NCBI GenBank assembly: GCA_003022485.1
Contig: PXTS01000085.1
Coordinates: 1-39,194 of the forward strand
Length of the DNA: 39,194 nt
Source: Bacteroidetes bacterium QS_8_68_28
GTDB taxonomy: Bacteria > Bacteroidota > Rhodothermia > Rhodothermales > Salinibacteraceae
Direction: 5' to 3'
Each line of letters opens with the position of its first letter. The first letter of the stretch is position 1. Under the pieces are notes generated by a model. It was not told where the DNA came from, did no database searches, and saw nothing but the letters and a program-made list of their open reading frames with translations. A program made the translations under genes and the position numbers. Of this stretch, positions 14,868-23,363 are shown in pieces.

Positions 14868-16061
14868 ATGCAACATCTCCAGCAGCTTTTCGAAAAGGGC
14901 GCGCGCGTCGTCTGCGGCCTGATGAGCGGCACCTCGCTCGACGGCGTGGACGCGGCCGTCGCGCGCGTCTCCGGCAGCGGACGCGAGTTGGCGTGCGAGC
15001 CGCTGGGGTTCACCAGCCGGCCCTATCCCCGGGCGCTCAAGGAAGCACTGCTGGACAACTCTGCGCCGGAGACCTCCTCGGTGCAGGCGCTATCGCAGCT
15101 GAACGTGCGCGTGGCCCACGTCTACGCCGAGGCCGTGCGCGCCGCCGCCGAGGAGACCGATCTTCCCGGCGGGGCCGAGGGCCTCGACCTCATCGGCTCG
15201 CACGGGCAGACCGTCCACCACGTCCCCGAGCTGGAGGACTGGGCCGGCCGGGCGGTACGCTCCTCCCTCCAGATCGGCGATCCCAGCGTGCTGGCCAACC
15301 TTGCGGGCGTGCCTGTCGTGGGCGACTTTCGCCTCGCCGACATGGCCCGCGGCGGGCAGGGTGCCCCGCTGGTCCCGTACTTCGACTACGTCCTCTTCGC
15401 CTCGAGGCAGGAGACGCGCGGGATGCTCAACCTCGGCGGCATTGCCAATCTCACGGTGCTGCCCGCTGGTGCACCTGCCTCCGAGACCTACGCTTTCGAC
15501 ACCGGCCCGGCGGACATGGTGATCGACACCCTGATGGACCGGCTCTTCGATGCCCCCTACGACGAAGACGGCGCGCTCGCCGCCGAGGGCACCGTCCAGC
15601 GCGGGCTCTTGGAAGAAATCGTCGCCGAAGACGACTATTTCGACCGCCCGCCCCCGAAGTCCACCGGGCGCGAGCGCTACGGAGCCGCCTACGCCGAGGC
15701 GCTGCTACGGCGCGGGGAGGGGCTCTCCGCGCGCGACCTCATGGCTACCGCTACGGCGCTTACCGCGCGCTCGGTGCACCTCGCCTACGAGCAGTTCGTC
15801 CGGGAAAAGCATCCTTTCGACACGCTCATCGTCAGCGGCGGGGGGGTGTGGAACCGTGCGCTCATGCGGATGCTCGAGCAAGAGTTCGCCGACGTAGCGG
15901 TGCGCACCTCCTCGCACTACGGCATCGACTCGGACGCCAAAGAGGCGCTCTGCTGGGCCGTCTTTGCGCACGAGACCATCAACGGCCGGCCGGTCAACCT
16001 TCCTACTGTCACCGGTGCCGAACGCGCCACGCTCTTGGGCAAAGTCTGCGTACCGGCGTGA
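14868..16061 (+). CDS. anmK: Anhydro-N-acetylmuramic acid kinase
   Basis: 397 aa, the usual length. Phosphorylates 1,6-anhydro-MurNAc with hydrolysis of the anhydro ring, recycling cell-wall sugar to MurNAc-6-phosphate. The N-terminal phosphate-binding GLMSGTSLDGVDAAV (17-31) is diagnostic; SHGQTVHH, GDFRLADMARGGQGAPLVPYFD and LNLGGIANLT follow, and a C-terminal IVSGGGVWNR matches the ASKHA fold. MurNAc-6-phosphate etherase (murQ), the next enzyme, is not in the window. The leader before the ATG is C-rich and partly complementary to the end of the preceding gene. Confidence 0.96.
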   Translation: MQHLQQLFEKGARVVCGLMSGTSLDGVDAAVARVSGSGRELACEPLGFTSRPYPRALKEALLDNSAPETSSVQALSQLNVRVAHVYAEAVRAAAEETDLPGGAEGLDLIGSHGQTVHHVPELEDWAGRAVRSSLQIGDPSVLANLAGVPVVGDFRLADMARGGQGAPLVPYFDYVLFASRQETRGMLNLGGIANLTVLPAGAPASETYAFDTGPADMVIDTLMDRLFDAPYDEDGALAAEGTVQRGLLEEIVAEDDYFDRPPPKSTGRERYGAAYAEALLRRGEGLSARDLMATATALTARSVHLAYEQFVREKHPFDTLIVSGGGVWNRALMRMLEQEFADVAVRTSSHYGIDSDAKEALCWAVFAHETINGRPVNLPTVTGAERATLLGKVCVPA

Positions 16062-16223
16062 TGAGGCGTGGGAGTGCGAGATAAAATCAGCCCACCGAAC
16101 AACCAGCCAACCCGAAACTGTGAACCTCGACCTCCCCCGCACCGCCGCGCTCGTCAACAACGCCGGCAACGGAAGCACAGCGAAGGCCATTCCCCATCTA
16201 CAATCTACTACTCTCCCTCAACG

Positions 16224-16688
16224 ATGAGCCGCCAACTCCTCGTTCTCAACGGCCCGAACTTGAACCTGCTGGGTGAGCGCGAGCCGGGCGTCTACGGCCG
16301 CCAGTCCCTCGCCGACCTCGAGGACAATCTGCGCGCGGCTTTCCCCGAAGTAGACTTTTCCTTTTTCCAGGCCAACGGCGCAGGCGCGCTCATCGACCGG
16401 CTGCACCAGGCGCACGCGACAGGCGTCGGCGGTGCGGTGCTCAATCCCGGCGGCCTGGCGCACACCTCCGTCGCCCTGCGCGACGCAGTGGCGGCGGTGG
16501 CGCTCCCGGTCGTGGAGGTGCACCTCTCGAACGTGCACGCCCGCGAGGACTTCCGCCGGCGCCTGGTGGTGGCCGGGGCGTGCGAGGGCGTCGTCGCCGG
16601 GCTGGGGCCGCGCGGTTACCCCCTGGCGGTACAGCATCTGGTGGAGCACGGGAGCACGGGGAGCACGGGAGCACGGGAGCGCGGGTGA
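16224..16688 (+). CDS. aroQ: 3-dehydroquinate dehydratase, type II
   Basis: 154 aa. Dehydrates 3-dehydroquinate to 3-dehydroshikimate in the shikimate pathway. The motifs LVLNGPNLNLLGEREPGVYG (catalytic Tyr at the end), LNPGGLAHTSVALRDAV and VEVHLSNVHAREDFR (catalytic His and substrate loop) are clear. The usual INPGAYTHTS is here LNPGGLAHTS, a mild variant. The last 12 residues (Gly/Ser/Thr/Arg-rich) are encoded by a tandem GGGAGCACG tract (16645-16685), so the natural C-terminus may have been replaced by repeat DNA. No other aro gene is nearby. Confidence 0.95.
   Translation: MSRQLLVLNGPNLNLLGEREPGVYGRQSLADLEDNLRAAFPEVDFSFFQANGAGALIDRLHQAHATGVGGAVLNPGGLAHTSVALRDAVAAVALPVVEVHLSNVHAREDFRRRLVVAGACEGVVAGLGPRGYPLAVQHLVEHGSTGSTGARERG
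16645..16685 (+). repeat. GGGAGCACG-type tandem tract at the aroQ 3' end
   Basis: Four to five imperfect copies of an 8-10 nt unit GGAGCACGG, coding for the last residues of aroQ and ending at its stop. Confidence 0.8.
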
Positions 16689-16767
16689 TCCTCTGCTGGA
16701 AACACCTCATGCTTCTTCCGGCGTTCCCTTTCCCCGCTTTCCCCCGCCCCCGTTCCCCCGCCCCCGA

Positions 16768-17268
16768 ATGGCTGGTTACAAAGGACATCTGGCCGGGGCC
16801 GGCGTCTTCTTCGCCGTCTACTTCGCGGGGCTTTTGTACGTGGCCAGCGTCGAAGCGCTGGCGGCGCGCTTTTCGCGTATGGAGCTCATCGGCTACCCAC
16901 TGGGGCTGCTGGGGTTGTGTCTCATGTTCGGCCTTTGGCCGGATACGGACACCGACTCAAAGGGCCAAAACCTCTTCTACGCCATCTTTTTTCTCATCGA
17001 CGTGGTCTTGATCGCCACGCAGCGCTTCGAGGAGGCCGCCTACCTGGGCCTCTTCGCCATCCTCCCGGCGCTGGGGCCGCACCGGGGCTGGACGCACTCC
17101 TGGTGGGCGATGCTGCTGGTGCCCGCGCCGCTGGCGGGGCTCCCGTACCTGTTCTGGCCGGAGCGCCCGCTGGCGGGGCTGCCGTTCTACGGCGCGGCGG
17201 TGGTGGGCTACTTTAGCCACCTGTTCATGGACGGCCTCGTGGCGAAGTGGCTCAAGAAGTCGCGGTGA
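16768..17268 (+). CDS. YdjM-like (DUF457) membrane-bound hydrolase-family protein
   Basis: 166 aa, four or five hydrophobic segments. The acidic FGLWPDTDTDSKGQ and HRGWTHSWWAMLL match the metal-ligand pattern of the YdjM/LexA-regulated, membrane-bound metal-dependent hydrolase family; the final SHLFMDGLVAKW also fits. The substrate is unknown. The start ATG follows an extreme C-rich leader (CCCCCGCCCCCG tracts). Confidence 0.8.
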   Translation: MAGYKGHLAGAGVFFAVYFAGLLYVASVEALAARFSRMELIGYPLGLLGLCLMFGLWPDTDTDSKGQNLFYAIFFLIDVVLIATQRFEEAAYLGLFAILPALGPHRGWTHSWWAMLLVPAPLAGLPYLFWPERPLAGLPFYGAAVVGYFSHLFMDGLVAKWLKKSR

Positions 17269-17709
17269 CGGCACTCGCGTAGCCGGCGTGGGAAAGTGGA
17301 GCAGGGAAGCCGGGGAAGCTGGTTCCCAGAGGGTCCGCGTGGCAATCTGCGCCGGGGGCCAAAAAAGCTGGAGGGCTTTAAGGCTGGAGGACTTTCATCA
17401 CCAGCGCCCGCGTGACCGCAGGCGGCCCGCTTCTCAAAAGTATTCCCTTGCTGCTGCTCGGAGCGCCTTCCCCAGGCGCCACCCCTGCCCTGGGAGCACT
17501 TTCCTCAAGGCGCCCGCTTCGCTCGGGACACAGCAGCGGGAAACGTGCCTTTTTCGGTAACGAAGCTGCCCGGCGTTCCTTTCGCCCAGGCGGCGGCTTG
17601 CACAGAGGGGCCGCGCTGTGCGTAGTTGGATCCTGCCGCTTCCTTCGCGGCGCACCCGCCCCGCTCGTGTCTGCGCGTCGCGGGGGCTTCTTTTTCGCCT
17701 CTCGACGGC
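17269..17709. other. 441-nt spacer before murJ
   Basis: No convincing ORF on either strand. It holds a 16-nt imperfect tandem duplication starting GCTGGAGG (17367-17382 and 17383-17398, 14 of 16 identical) and a small perfect hairpin GCGCCT-5 nt-AGGCGC just after 17460. I see no promoter that I would defend. Confidence 0.5.
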
Positions 17710-19524
17710 ATGGCTGACGAAGAATCTTCCGCTCGCTCGTCTTCGCCCCAAGAGGCCGCTGCCGAGGACGCCTCGGCCGCCGGCACCACGCCCGCCGACG
17801 AGCAGACCGCCGACGAGCAGACCGCCGACGTTGCTGCCGAGGCGGCCGCAGCCGAAGAGAGCGAAGAAGAGCCCGAAAGCGCCGCCTCGACGGTGGCGTC
17901 GGGCATCTTTTCCAGCAAAGTCGCTGGGCTGCTGCGCACCGTTGCCGAGGCGCACTTCCTGGGCGTGGGCGCGCACGCCGACGTGTGGGGCGCGGCGGTG
18001 CGCATCCCCAACCTGCTCCAGAACTTGCTGGGCGAAGGAACCCTCTCGGCGGCGTTCATCCCCATTTACAGCCGCATGATCGAGGAGGGGCGCGAGCGGG
18101 AGGCCGGGCGCTTCGCGGGGGCCATCTTCGGCCTTCTGCTGGCGGTGGCCGGCGGGCTGGTCCTGCTGGGCGTCATCTTTGCCGACCCGGTGGTGACGGC
18201 CCTCGCCCCCGGCTGGACCGACGACGCGGCGAAAGTGGCCAGCGGGGAGCTGTCCGTCAACCGCTTCACGCTGACGGTGCAGGCGGTCAAGATCATTTTT
18301 CCGATGACGGGCATTCTCGTGCTCTCGGCGTGGGCGCTGGGGGTCTTGAACAGCCACCGGCGCTTCTTCGTCCCCTACGTGGCGCCGGTGTTGTGGAACG
18401 TCGCCATCATCAGCGGCCTCACGGGGACGGCGTTTTACCTGGTGGGCAACCCGTTCGTAGGGGCGGACTTCCAGACGAGCACGAAAACGACGCTGCTCTT
18501 CGCCGCCTCGTTCGGGGCGCTGGCAGGGGGGGGGTTGCAGCTCTTGGTGCAGCTTCCGCTGGTGGCGAGGCTCCTCAAAGGCTTCCGCTTTTCCCTTTCG
18601 ACGAAGGTGGAGGGCGTGCGCGAGGCCATTTACGCCTCGGGGCCCGTCATCGCCGGACGCGGGGTGTACCAGTTCTCCGCCTACCTCGACCAGTTTCTGG
18701 CCTCGTTCATCGCGGCCGGCGCCGTCAGCGCGCAACGCTACGCGATGGTGCTCTATCTGCTTCCCATCAGCCTGTTCGGCTTCTCGGTGGCCGCCTCGGA
18801 GCTGCCGGAACTCTCGCGCCTGGAGGAAGCGAACACCCAGCCGTTCCTGCGACGCGTGAACCGCTCGACACGGCAGATGCTCTTGATGATCGTCCCGACC
18901 GTGGTGGGCTACCTGACGCTGGGCTACCTCATCGTGAGTGCGTTCTACCAGCGGGGCAGCTTTGCACCCAATGACACCTGGCTCGTTTATTTCGTGCTGG
19001 GCGGCTACGCGCTGGGCATCATGGCAACGGCCGTGTCGCGCCTGCTGCAAAACTCGTTTTACGCGCTGAGCGACACCAAGACGCCCGCCCTCATCGCGGT
19101 GCTGCGCATCGTCGTCTCGGCGGCGGTGGCCGTGCCGGTGATGTTCTGGCTCGACCAGTACAGCGTTCAGGAAGTCGTTCCCGGCTTCGAGCGCGTGTCC
19201 GACCAGCCGCTCTACCTGGGCGCGGTGGGGCTGGCGGTGGGCGCCTCGGTGGGCGCCTGGATGGAGGTCGCCACGCTGCTGTACTTTCTGCGAAAAGCCC
19301 TCGGGCGGCTGGAGCTGCCGTGGCTTCGCACCTTCCAGATGACCGGCCTGGCGCTCGTGGCGCTCGCGCCGGCCGGCGGAGTGTGGGGGCTCGTTCAGGG
19401 CGCTGCGTGGCCCATCTACCTGCGCGGCGCGCTGGTGGTTGGGATCTTCGGCTTCTCGTACCTGGGCCTCGCGTGGCTGCTGGGCTTCGACGAGCTGAAC
19501 GCCTGGGCGGGAAATTACTTGTGA
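17710..19524 (+). CDS. murJ: Lipid II flippase (MviN/MurJ)
   Basis: 604 aa. Polytopic MOP-superfamily flippase that moves lipid II across the inner membrane for peptidoglycan assembly. After the extension, SGIFSSKVAGLLRTVAEAHFLG and RIPNLLQNLLGEGTLSAAFIPIYS are the family's N-terminal signature; YFVLGGYALGIMATAVSRLLQNSFYAL is also typical. Some 12-14 hydrophobic segments follow. Unusual are the first 57 or so residues, which are Ala/Glu/Asp-rich, cytoplasmic and not part of the family. With anmK nearby the region holds two peptidoglycan genes, but they are separated by unrelated ones. Confidence 0.95.
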   Translation: MADEESSARSSSPQEAAAEDASAAGTTPADEQTADEQTADVAAEAAAAEESEEEPESAASTVASGIFSSKVAGLLRTVAEAHFLGVGAHADVWGAAVRIPNLLQNLLGEGTLSAAFIPIYSRMIEEGREREAGRFAGAIFGLLLAVAGGLVLLGVIFADPVVTALAPGWTDDAAKVASGELSVNRFTLTVQAVKIIFPMTGILVLSAWALGVLNSHRRFFVPYVAPVLWNVAIISGLTGTAFYLVGNPFVGADFQTSTKTTLLFAASFGALAGGGLQLLVQLPLVARLLKGFRFSLSTKVEGVREAIYASGPVIAGRGVYQFSAYLDQFLASFIAAGAVSAQRYAMVLYLLPISLFGFSVAASELPELSRLEEANTQPFLRRVNRSTRQMLLMIVPTVVGYLTLGYLIVSAFYQRGSFAPNDTWLVYFVLGGYALGIMATAVSRLLQNSFYALSDTKTPALIAVLRIVVSAAVAVPVMFWLDQYSVQEVVPGFERVSDQPLYLGAVGLAVGASVGAWMEVATLLYFLRKALGRLELPWLRTFQMTGLALVALAPAGGVWGLVQGAAWPIYLRGALVVGIFGFSYLGLAWLLGFDELNAWAGNYL

Positions 19525-19584
19525 TCTGGTGGATATAGATGGAGGATGGGTTCCGTTCAGCAACGCCTCTGCTGCGCGAGCCCT

Positions 19585-19616
19585 CCCGCACCCCCGCACT
19601 CCCGCACCCCCGCACT
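19585..19616 (+). repeat. Perfect 16-nt tandem duplication before yqgE
   Basis: CCCGCACCCCCGCACT twice (19585-19600 and 19601-19616), ending 3 nt before the yqgE ATG. It is a C-rich version of the GGGAGTGCGG spacer sequence at 11641. Confidence 0.92.
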
Positions 19617-19619
19617 CCC

Positions 19620-20213
19620 ATGCCCGAAGACGACGACCTCGACCTCGCCCCCGGCGTGCTGCTGGTGGCGGAGCCCACGCTGGGAGACCCCAACTTCCGT
19701 CGCAGCGTGGTGCTGCTCTGCGAGCACAACGAGATGGGCAGCTTCGGCCTCGCGCTGGGGCGCCCGCTCGACGAGCAAGAGCTGACCCTCAGCGACGTGC
19801 TCGACCTGGGCGACCCGACCGTGCAGGTACGCGCCGAAGACTTCGAGCTCACCCTGGGCGGCCCCGTCCAGCCGGAGACGTTGCACTACCTGCACCGCCA
19901 CCCCGAGGCCGTGCCCGACGCCACCGAAGTGACCGAGGGCGTCTGGTGGGGCGGGGACTTCGAGGACGTGAAGCGACTGCTGGCCGGGGGCGGCGGCGAC
20001 CCGCAGCGCCTGCGCTTCCTGCTGGGCTACGCCGGCTGGGGCGCCGGCCAGCTGCGCGCCGAGCTCGACCAGGGCGGCTGGATCCTCGCCGAGGCTACCC
20101 CGTCGCTCGTCTTTCCTGAAAGCCTCGACGCCTTCTGGCGCCAGATCATGCGCCGCATGGGCGGGGAGTACGCCCTCCTCTCGAACTTCCCCGACGACCC
20201 GCGCATGAACTGA
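19620..20213 (+). CDS. yqgE: YqgE/AlgH family protein (DUF179)
   Basis: 197 aa. Conserved family of unknown biochemical role. Diagnostic segments are PGVLLVAEPTLGDPNFRRSVVLLCEHN near the N-terminus, FGLALGRPL, LGGPVQPETLHYLHR and LRFLLGYAGWGAGQLRAEL. The length is normal. ATG 19620 follows the C-rich duplication; an ATG at 19539 in the same frame would add a low-complexity stretch and is not used here. Followed by a small intrinsic terminator. Confidence 0.93.
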   Translation: MPEDDDLDLAPGVLLVAEPTLGDPNFRRSVVLLCEHNEMGSFGLALGRPLDEQELTLSDVLDLGDPTVQVRAEDFELTLGGPVQPETLHYLHRHPEAVPDATEVTEGVWWGGDFEDVKRLLAGGGGDPQRLRFLLGYAGWGAGQLRAELDQGGWILAEATPSLVFPESLDAFWRQIMRRMGGEYALLSNFPDDPRMN

Positions 20214-20223
20214 TGTTCGCGAG

Positions 20224-20245
20224 ACGCTCGGCGCAGAGCGTTTTT
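20224..20245 (+). terminator. Intrinsic terminator after yqgE
   Basis: ACGCTC (20224-20229), loop GGCGCA, GAGCGT (20236-20241), then TTTT. A 6-bp stem followed by a short T-run 11 nt after the stop. Convergent with the hemolysin III gene. Confidence 0.65.
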
Positions 20246-20279
20246 CGATGTGCGCACGCCTGCTCGATGTGCGCACGCC
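20245..20279 (+). repeat. 16-nt direct repeat containing GTGCGCAC
   Basis: TCGATGTGCGCACGCC at 20245-20260 and again at 20264-20279 (19-nt period), in the convergent spacer. Each copy holds the palindrome GTGCGCAC. Confidence 0.85.
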
Positions 20280-20318
20280 CGCGCGAAAAGAAACGCCACA
20301 CGCCAAGCGCCACGCGCA

Positions 20319-21026
20319 TCACCCGCTCCCGGCGCCCAGGTCGAACAGGTCCGGACGCGTGCAGTAGCGGTAGACGAAGGTGAAGAAAAACGCCGTCCCG
20401 GCCAGCACGAACAGGTGAAACACCTCGTGCCCCTCGACAACCCCGCGCCACAGCACCGGCCCCCCAGTGGCAAAGACGACCGCCCCGAGCGTAAACGCGA
20501 GCGTCCCGCCGAGCAAAAGGCGCCTGTGGACCGGCTCCATGCGCCCGAACAGCGCGAGAAGGCCGCTGGCGGCCGTCCACCCGAGCGTCAGGTAGATCAC
20601 TGCCGTCAGCCACAGGGGCATCGGCCAGACGAGCATCTTGATTGCGCCGCCGGCGACGGTGAGGACCCACAGCCCGGCGGTGAGGTACGTCGTCCAGCGA
20701 CGGCGCACGGCCCCGTAGATGGCCGTGCCCGTCCCTGCGATGACGAGAAAGATGGCCGCGTGATCGAGCTTCTTGAGCAACACGAGGTGCTCGGGCGCCC
20801 AGGTGGGAAAATGAAACGCCGTGGAGGCCCCGAAGACCAGCACCAGCGTCATCCCGTAGGCGACCATGCGGCGCACGCCCCAGCGCCCCAGGCCGCGCGC
20901 CCGAGCGCGCCGCGTCACCGCCACGGTGGCCACCAGTGCCAGGAGCGTCCCAGCCAGGTGGCTCAGCGCGCTCACCGGCTCGCGGATGTTCCAGAGCGGT
21001 TGAATGTCGAGGAGCAACGGCGCCAT
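20319..21026 (-). CDS. Hemolysin III / TrhA family (PAQR-like) membrane protein
   Basis: 235 aa with about seven membrane helices. The family motifs that carry the presumed metal site are visible: EPVSALSHLAGTLLAL near the N-terminus, FGASTAFHF, LDHAAIFLVIAGT and GHEVFHLFVLAGT near the C-terminus. Bacterial homologues influence membrane lipid homeostasis; enzymatic activity is unproven. ATG 21026 is chosen because a longer reading (to 21122) adds no family sequence. Divergent from pncB (195 nt). Confidence 0.9.
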   Translation of the reverse strand: MAPLLLDIQPLWNIREPVSALSHLAGTLLALVATVAVTRRARARGLGRWGVRRMVAYGMTLVLVFGASTAFHFPTWAPEHLVLLKKLDHAAIFLVIAGTGTAIYGAVRRRWTTYLTAGLWVLTVAGGAIKMLVWPMPLWLTAVIYLTLGWTAASGLLALFGRMEPVHRRLLLGGTLAFTLGAVVFATGGPVLWRGVVEGHEVFHLFVLAGTAFFFTFVYRYCTRPDLFDLGAGSG

Positions 21027-21221
21027 CGGGGGGCAGGCGAAAACGGGTCTACAAAAGAGAAGCTGCGCCCTGCTGAAAGGGCGAAGCAGGCCGATTATTC
21101 CGCCGCGCGCACCCGGCCTCACAACGTCGTTTCAGACGGCCGTTTGGATAAGACGCGGGCGAGGTTGTATTCTTCGGTCAAAAAGCATTCCATCCCGCCC
21201 TCCTACTGCCTTTTTCTGCTG

Positions 21222-22643
21222 ATGAGTGACGCTCCTGCCCGTCCCGAGGCCCCCGGTCCGGACGCCGCGCCCTTCCGCGACGCGCTCTTTACCGATCTCT
21301 ACCAGCTGACCATGATGCAGTCCTATTGGCGGGAGGGCATGACCGCGGAGGCGACCTTCAGCCTCTTCGTGCGCGACTTGGGAACACGCAACGCGCTCCT
21401 CGCCTGCGGGTTGGAGCAGGCGCTGGCCTTCCTGGAGGGCGTGCAGTTCTCCGAGGAGGCGCTGGGCTACCTCGCCGCCCAAGAGCAGTTCGACACCGAC
21501 TTCATCGACGTGCTCGCCGATTTTTCCTTCGCCGGCGACGTGCGCGCGGTGCCGGAGGGCACGCCCGTTTTCCCCGACGAGCCGCTCGTAGAAGTCACAG
21601 CTCCGCTCCCGCAGGCGCAACTCGTCGAGACATTCCTGCTCAATCAGATCACTTTCCAGACCAACGTCGCCACGAAGGCGCGCCGCGTGAAGGACGCTGC
21701 CGGGGAGGCGACCGTGGCCGACTTCGGCGCGCGCCGCACCCACGGTACCGACGCGGCCCTCGCCGGGGCGCGCGCGATGTACGTCGGCGGGGTGGACGCC
21801 AGCTCGAACGTGCGCGCGGGCCGGCGCTACGGACTGCCGATCACCGGCACGATGGCGCACAGCTACATCGAGGCGCACGAGAGCGAGCAGGCCGCCTTTC
21901 GCAACTTTTCGGACGTCTTTCCCGAAACGACGCTGCTGGTCGATACCTACGATCCCCTCGAAGGGGTGCGCAAGGTGATCCGCCTGGCCGAGAAACAGGG
22001 CCCCGGCTTCCGCGTCGGCGCGCTGCGGCTGGACAGCGGCGACCTCGGCGCGTTGGCGAAGCAGGCGCGCGAAATGCTCGACGAGGCGGGCCTGGAGGAG
22101 GTCGCGCTCTTCGCCAGCGGCGGCCTCGACGAGTTCAAAATCCGCGACCTGCTGGCGGGCGGCGCGCCGCTTGACGGCTTCGGCGTGGGCACCGCGATGG
22201 GCGTGGTGCGCGACCAGCCGGCCCTCGACAGCGCCTACAAGCTGTGCGGCTACGCGGGCCAGCCGCGCATGAAGCTCTCCTCGAAGAAGTCCAACCTGCC
22301 GGGACGCAAGCAGGTGTTTCGCTTCTCTGAAGGCGGAACGTCTGAAGGCGGAACGGCCGCGCGCGACGTGATCGCCCCCGCCGGGGAAGACCCGCCGCCG
22401 GAGGGGCGCCCGCTTTTGCAAAACGTGATGGCCGGCGGCGAACGCACCGAGGCGGGCGAGCGCACGCCTCCCGACGAGCTCCGCGCTTATGCCGAGGAGG
22501 CGACCGACGCCCTGCCGGAGCGCCTGCGCGCGCTGGAGAAGACCGAAGAGCCGTATCCCGTCGAGCTCTCGGGCGCGATGCGTGAGCGCCTGGAAGAAGT
22601 GCGCGGGCGGCTCGAGGAGCAGATGGGCACCGAGGCGGGGTAG
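21222..22643 (+). CDS. pncB: Nicotinate phosphoribosyltransferase
   Basis: 473 aa. Converts nicotinate and PRPP to nicotinate mononucleotide in NAD salvage. LFTDLYQLTMMQSYW near the N-terminus, ATVADFGARRTHG, GLPITGTMAHSYIEAHESE (catalytic His), LVDTYDPLEGV, and RVGALRLDSGDLG mark the family. Near 22326-22355 a 15-nt duplication adds SEGG-T twice in frame, in a variable loop. The start ATG is near the end of a T/C-rich leader. Confidence 0.95.
   Translation: MSDAPARPEAPGPDAAPFRDALFTDLYQLTMMQSYWREGMTAEATFSLFVRDLGTRNALLACGLEQALAFLEGVQFSEEALGYLAAQEQFDTDFIDVLADFSFAGDVRAVPEGTPVFPDEPLVEVTAPLPQAQLVETFLLNQITFQTNVATKARRVKDAAGEATVADFGARRTHGTDAALAGARAMYVGGVDASSNVRAGRRYGLPITGTMAHSYIEAHESEQAAFRNFSDVFPETTLLVDTYDPLEGVRKVIRLAEKQGPGFRVGALRLDSGDLGALAKQAREMLDEAGLEEVALFASGGLDEFKIRDLLAGGAPLDGFGVGTAMGVVRDQPALDSAYKLCGYAGQPRMKLSSKKSNLPGRKQVFRFSEGGTSEGGTAARDVIAPAGEDPPPEGRPLLQNVMAGGERTEAGERTPPDELRAYAEEATDALPERLRALEKTEEPYPVELSGAMRERLEEVRGRLEEQMGTEAG
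22326..22355 (+). repeat. Perfect 15-nt in-frame duplication inside pncB
   Basis: TCTGAAGGCGGAACG occurs at 22326-22340 and 22341-22355, adding five residues in frame. Confidence 0.92.
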
Positions 22644-22692
22644 CCGCCAACGGATCCCGCCGCCGCCAGTAGCACCCCGCGTCCCTGCCCGG

Positions 22693-23151
22693 ATGAGCAC
22701 GCCCGACGACGACACCCCCGGCCGCGACGAGCAGTTCCCGCGCAAGTGCCGGCTCAAGCGGCGGCGCCTCATCCGCGCGCTCTTCGACCGAGGCCGCACG
22801 GACACCGGCACCGTGGCTGCCGGATGTGTGCGGCTGGTCTTTCGCGTGACCACGCCCCAGGAGGTCGGCGCCGACGTGCCCGTGCAGGCGGGCTTCGCGC
22901 CGGGAACGTGCCCTACCGCCGTGGCGCGCAACCGCGTGCGGCGCCTCCTGCGCGAGTCCTACCGCCGCCACCAGCACACGCTGACCGACCTTTTCGCAGG
23001 CCGCCCCGGCGCAGTGCTCACGGTCATGGCCCTCTTTCGCGGCAATCCCGAGGCGCCCGAGGCCGTTCACCAAGACCTACCGCGCGCCCTCGAACAGGCC
23101 GCCCGCGTGCTGGAAGAGGAAGAGGCCGGCGACGCGCCGGGCGCGCCGTGA
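22693..23151 (+). CDS. rnpA: Ribonuclease P protein component
   Basis: 152 aa. Protein subunit of RNase P, which matures tRNA 5' ends. The RNR signature is clear: APGTCPTAVARNRVRRLLRESYR (about 76-98). The N-terminus has FPRKCRLKRRRLIRALFDRGR and the C-terminus is an acidic tail that appears longer than usual. It is followed by yidC and mnmE, as in the conserved rpmH-rnpA-yidD-yidC-mnmE cluster, but rpmH is not upstream (pncB is) and I see no yidD in the 212 nt before yidC. Confidence 0.9.
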   Translation: MSTPDDDTPGRDEQFPRKCRLKRRRLIRALFDRGRTDTGTVAAGCVRLVFRVTTPQEVGADVPVQAGFAPGTCPTAVARNRVRRLLRESYRRHQHTLTDLFAGRPGAVLTVMALFRGNPEAPEAVHQDLPRALEQAARVLEEEEAGDAPGAP

Positions 23152-23363
23152 AGACCGCCGGTGGACACGCCTCGAGGCTGCTTCCTGCACCGGCACGCGA
23201 AGGACGGCCGTCTGCGGTCTGCCGTCTGTGGTCGCCGTCCCGAGCGGCAACGCCGCTCGAAAGCCGCATTGAAACGGGCGCGAAACAACGGCCGCCGCAG
23301 AAACCGCGCCTCGGCGGATCGGGTTGGCCTCTCCTACCTCTTCTGCTTCACTCCCCCGCATGA

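Noticed and set aside
17434-19599. Minus-strand ORF of 721 codons
   Set aside because: Antisense to murJ; very basic, Arg/His/Gln-rich sequence without recognisable domains.
20280-20318. Intrinsic terminator for the hemolysin III gene
   Set aside because: The region is a run of GTGGCG-like units on the minus strand without a clear stem and T-run.
23152-23363. yidD between rnpA and yidC
   Set aside because: No frame shows the Cys-rich RCRFxPTCSxY pattern.
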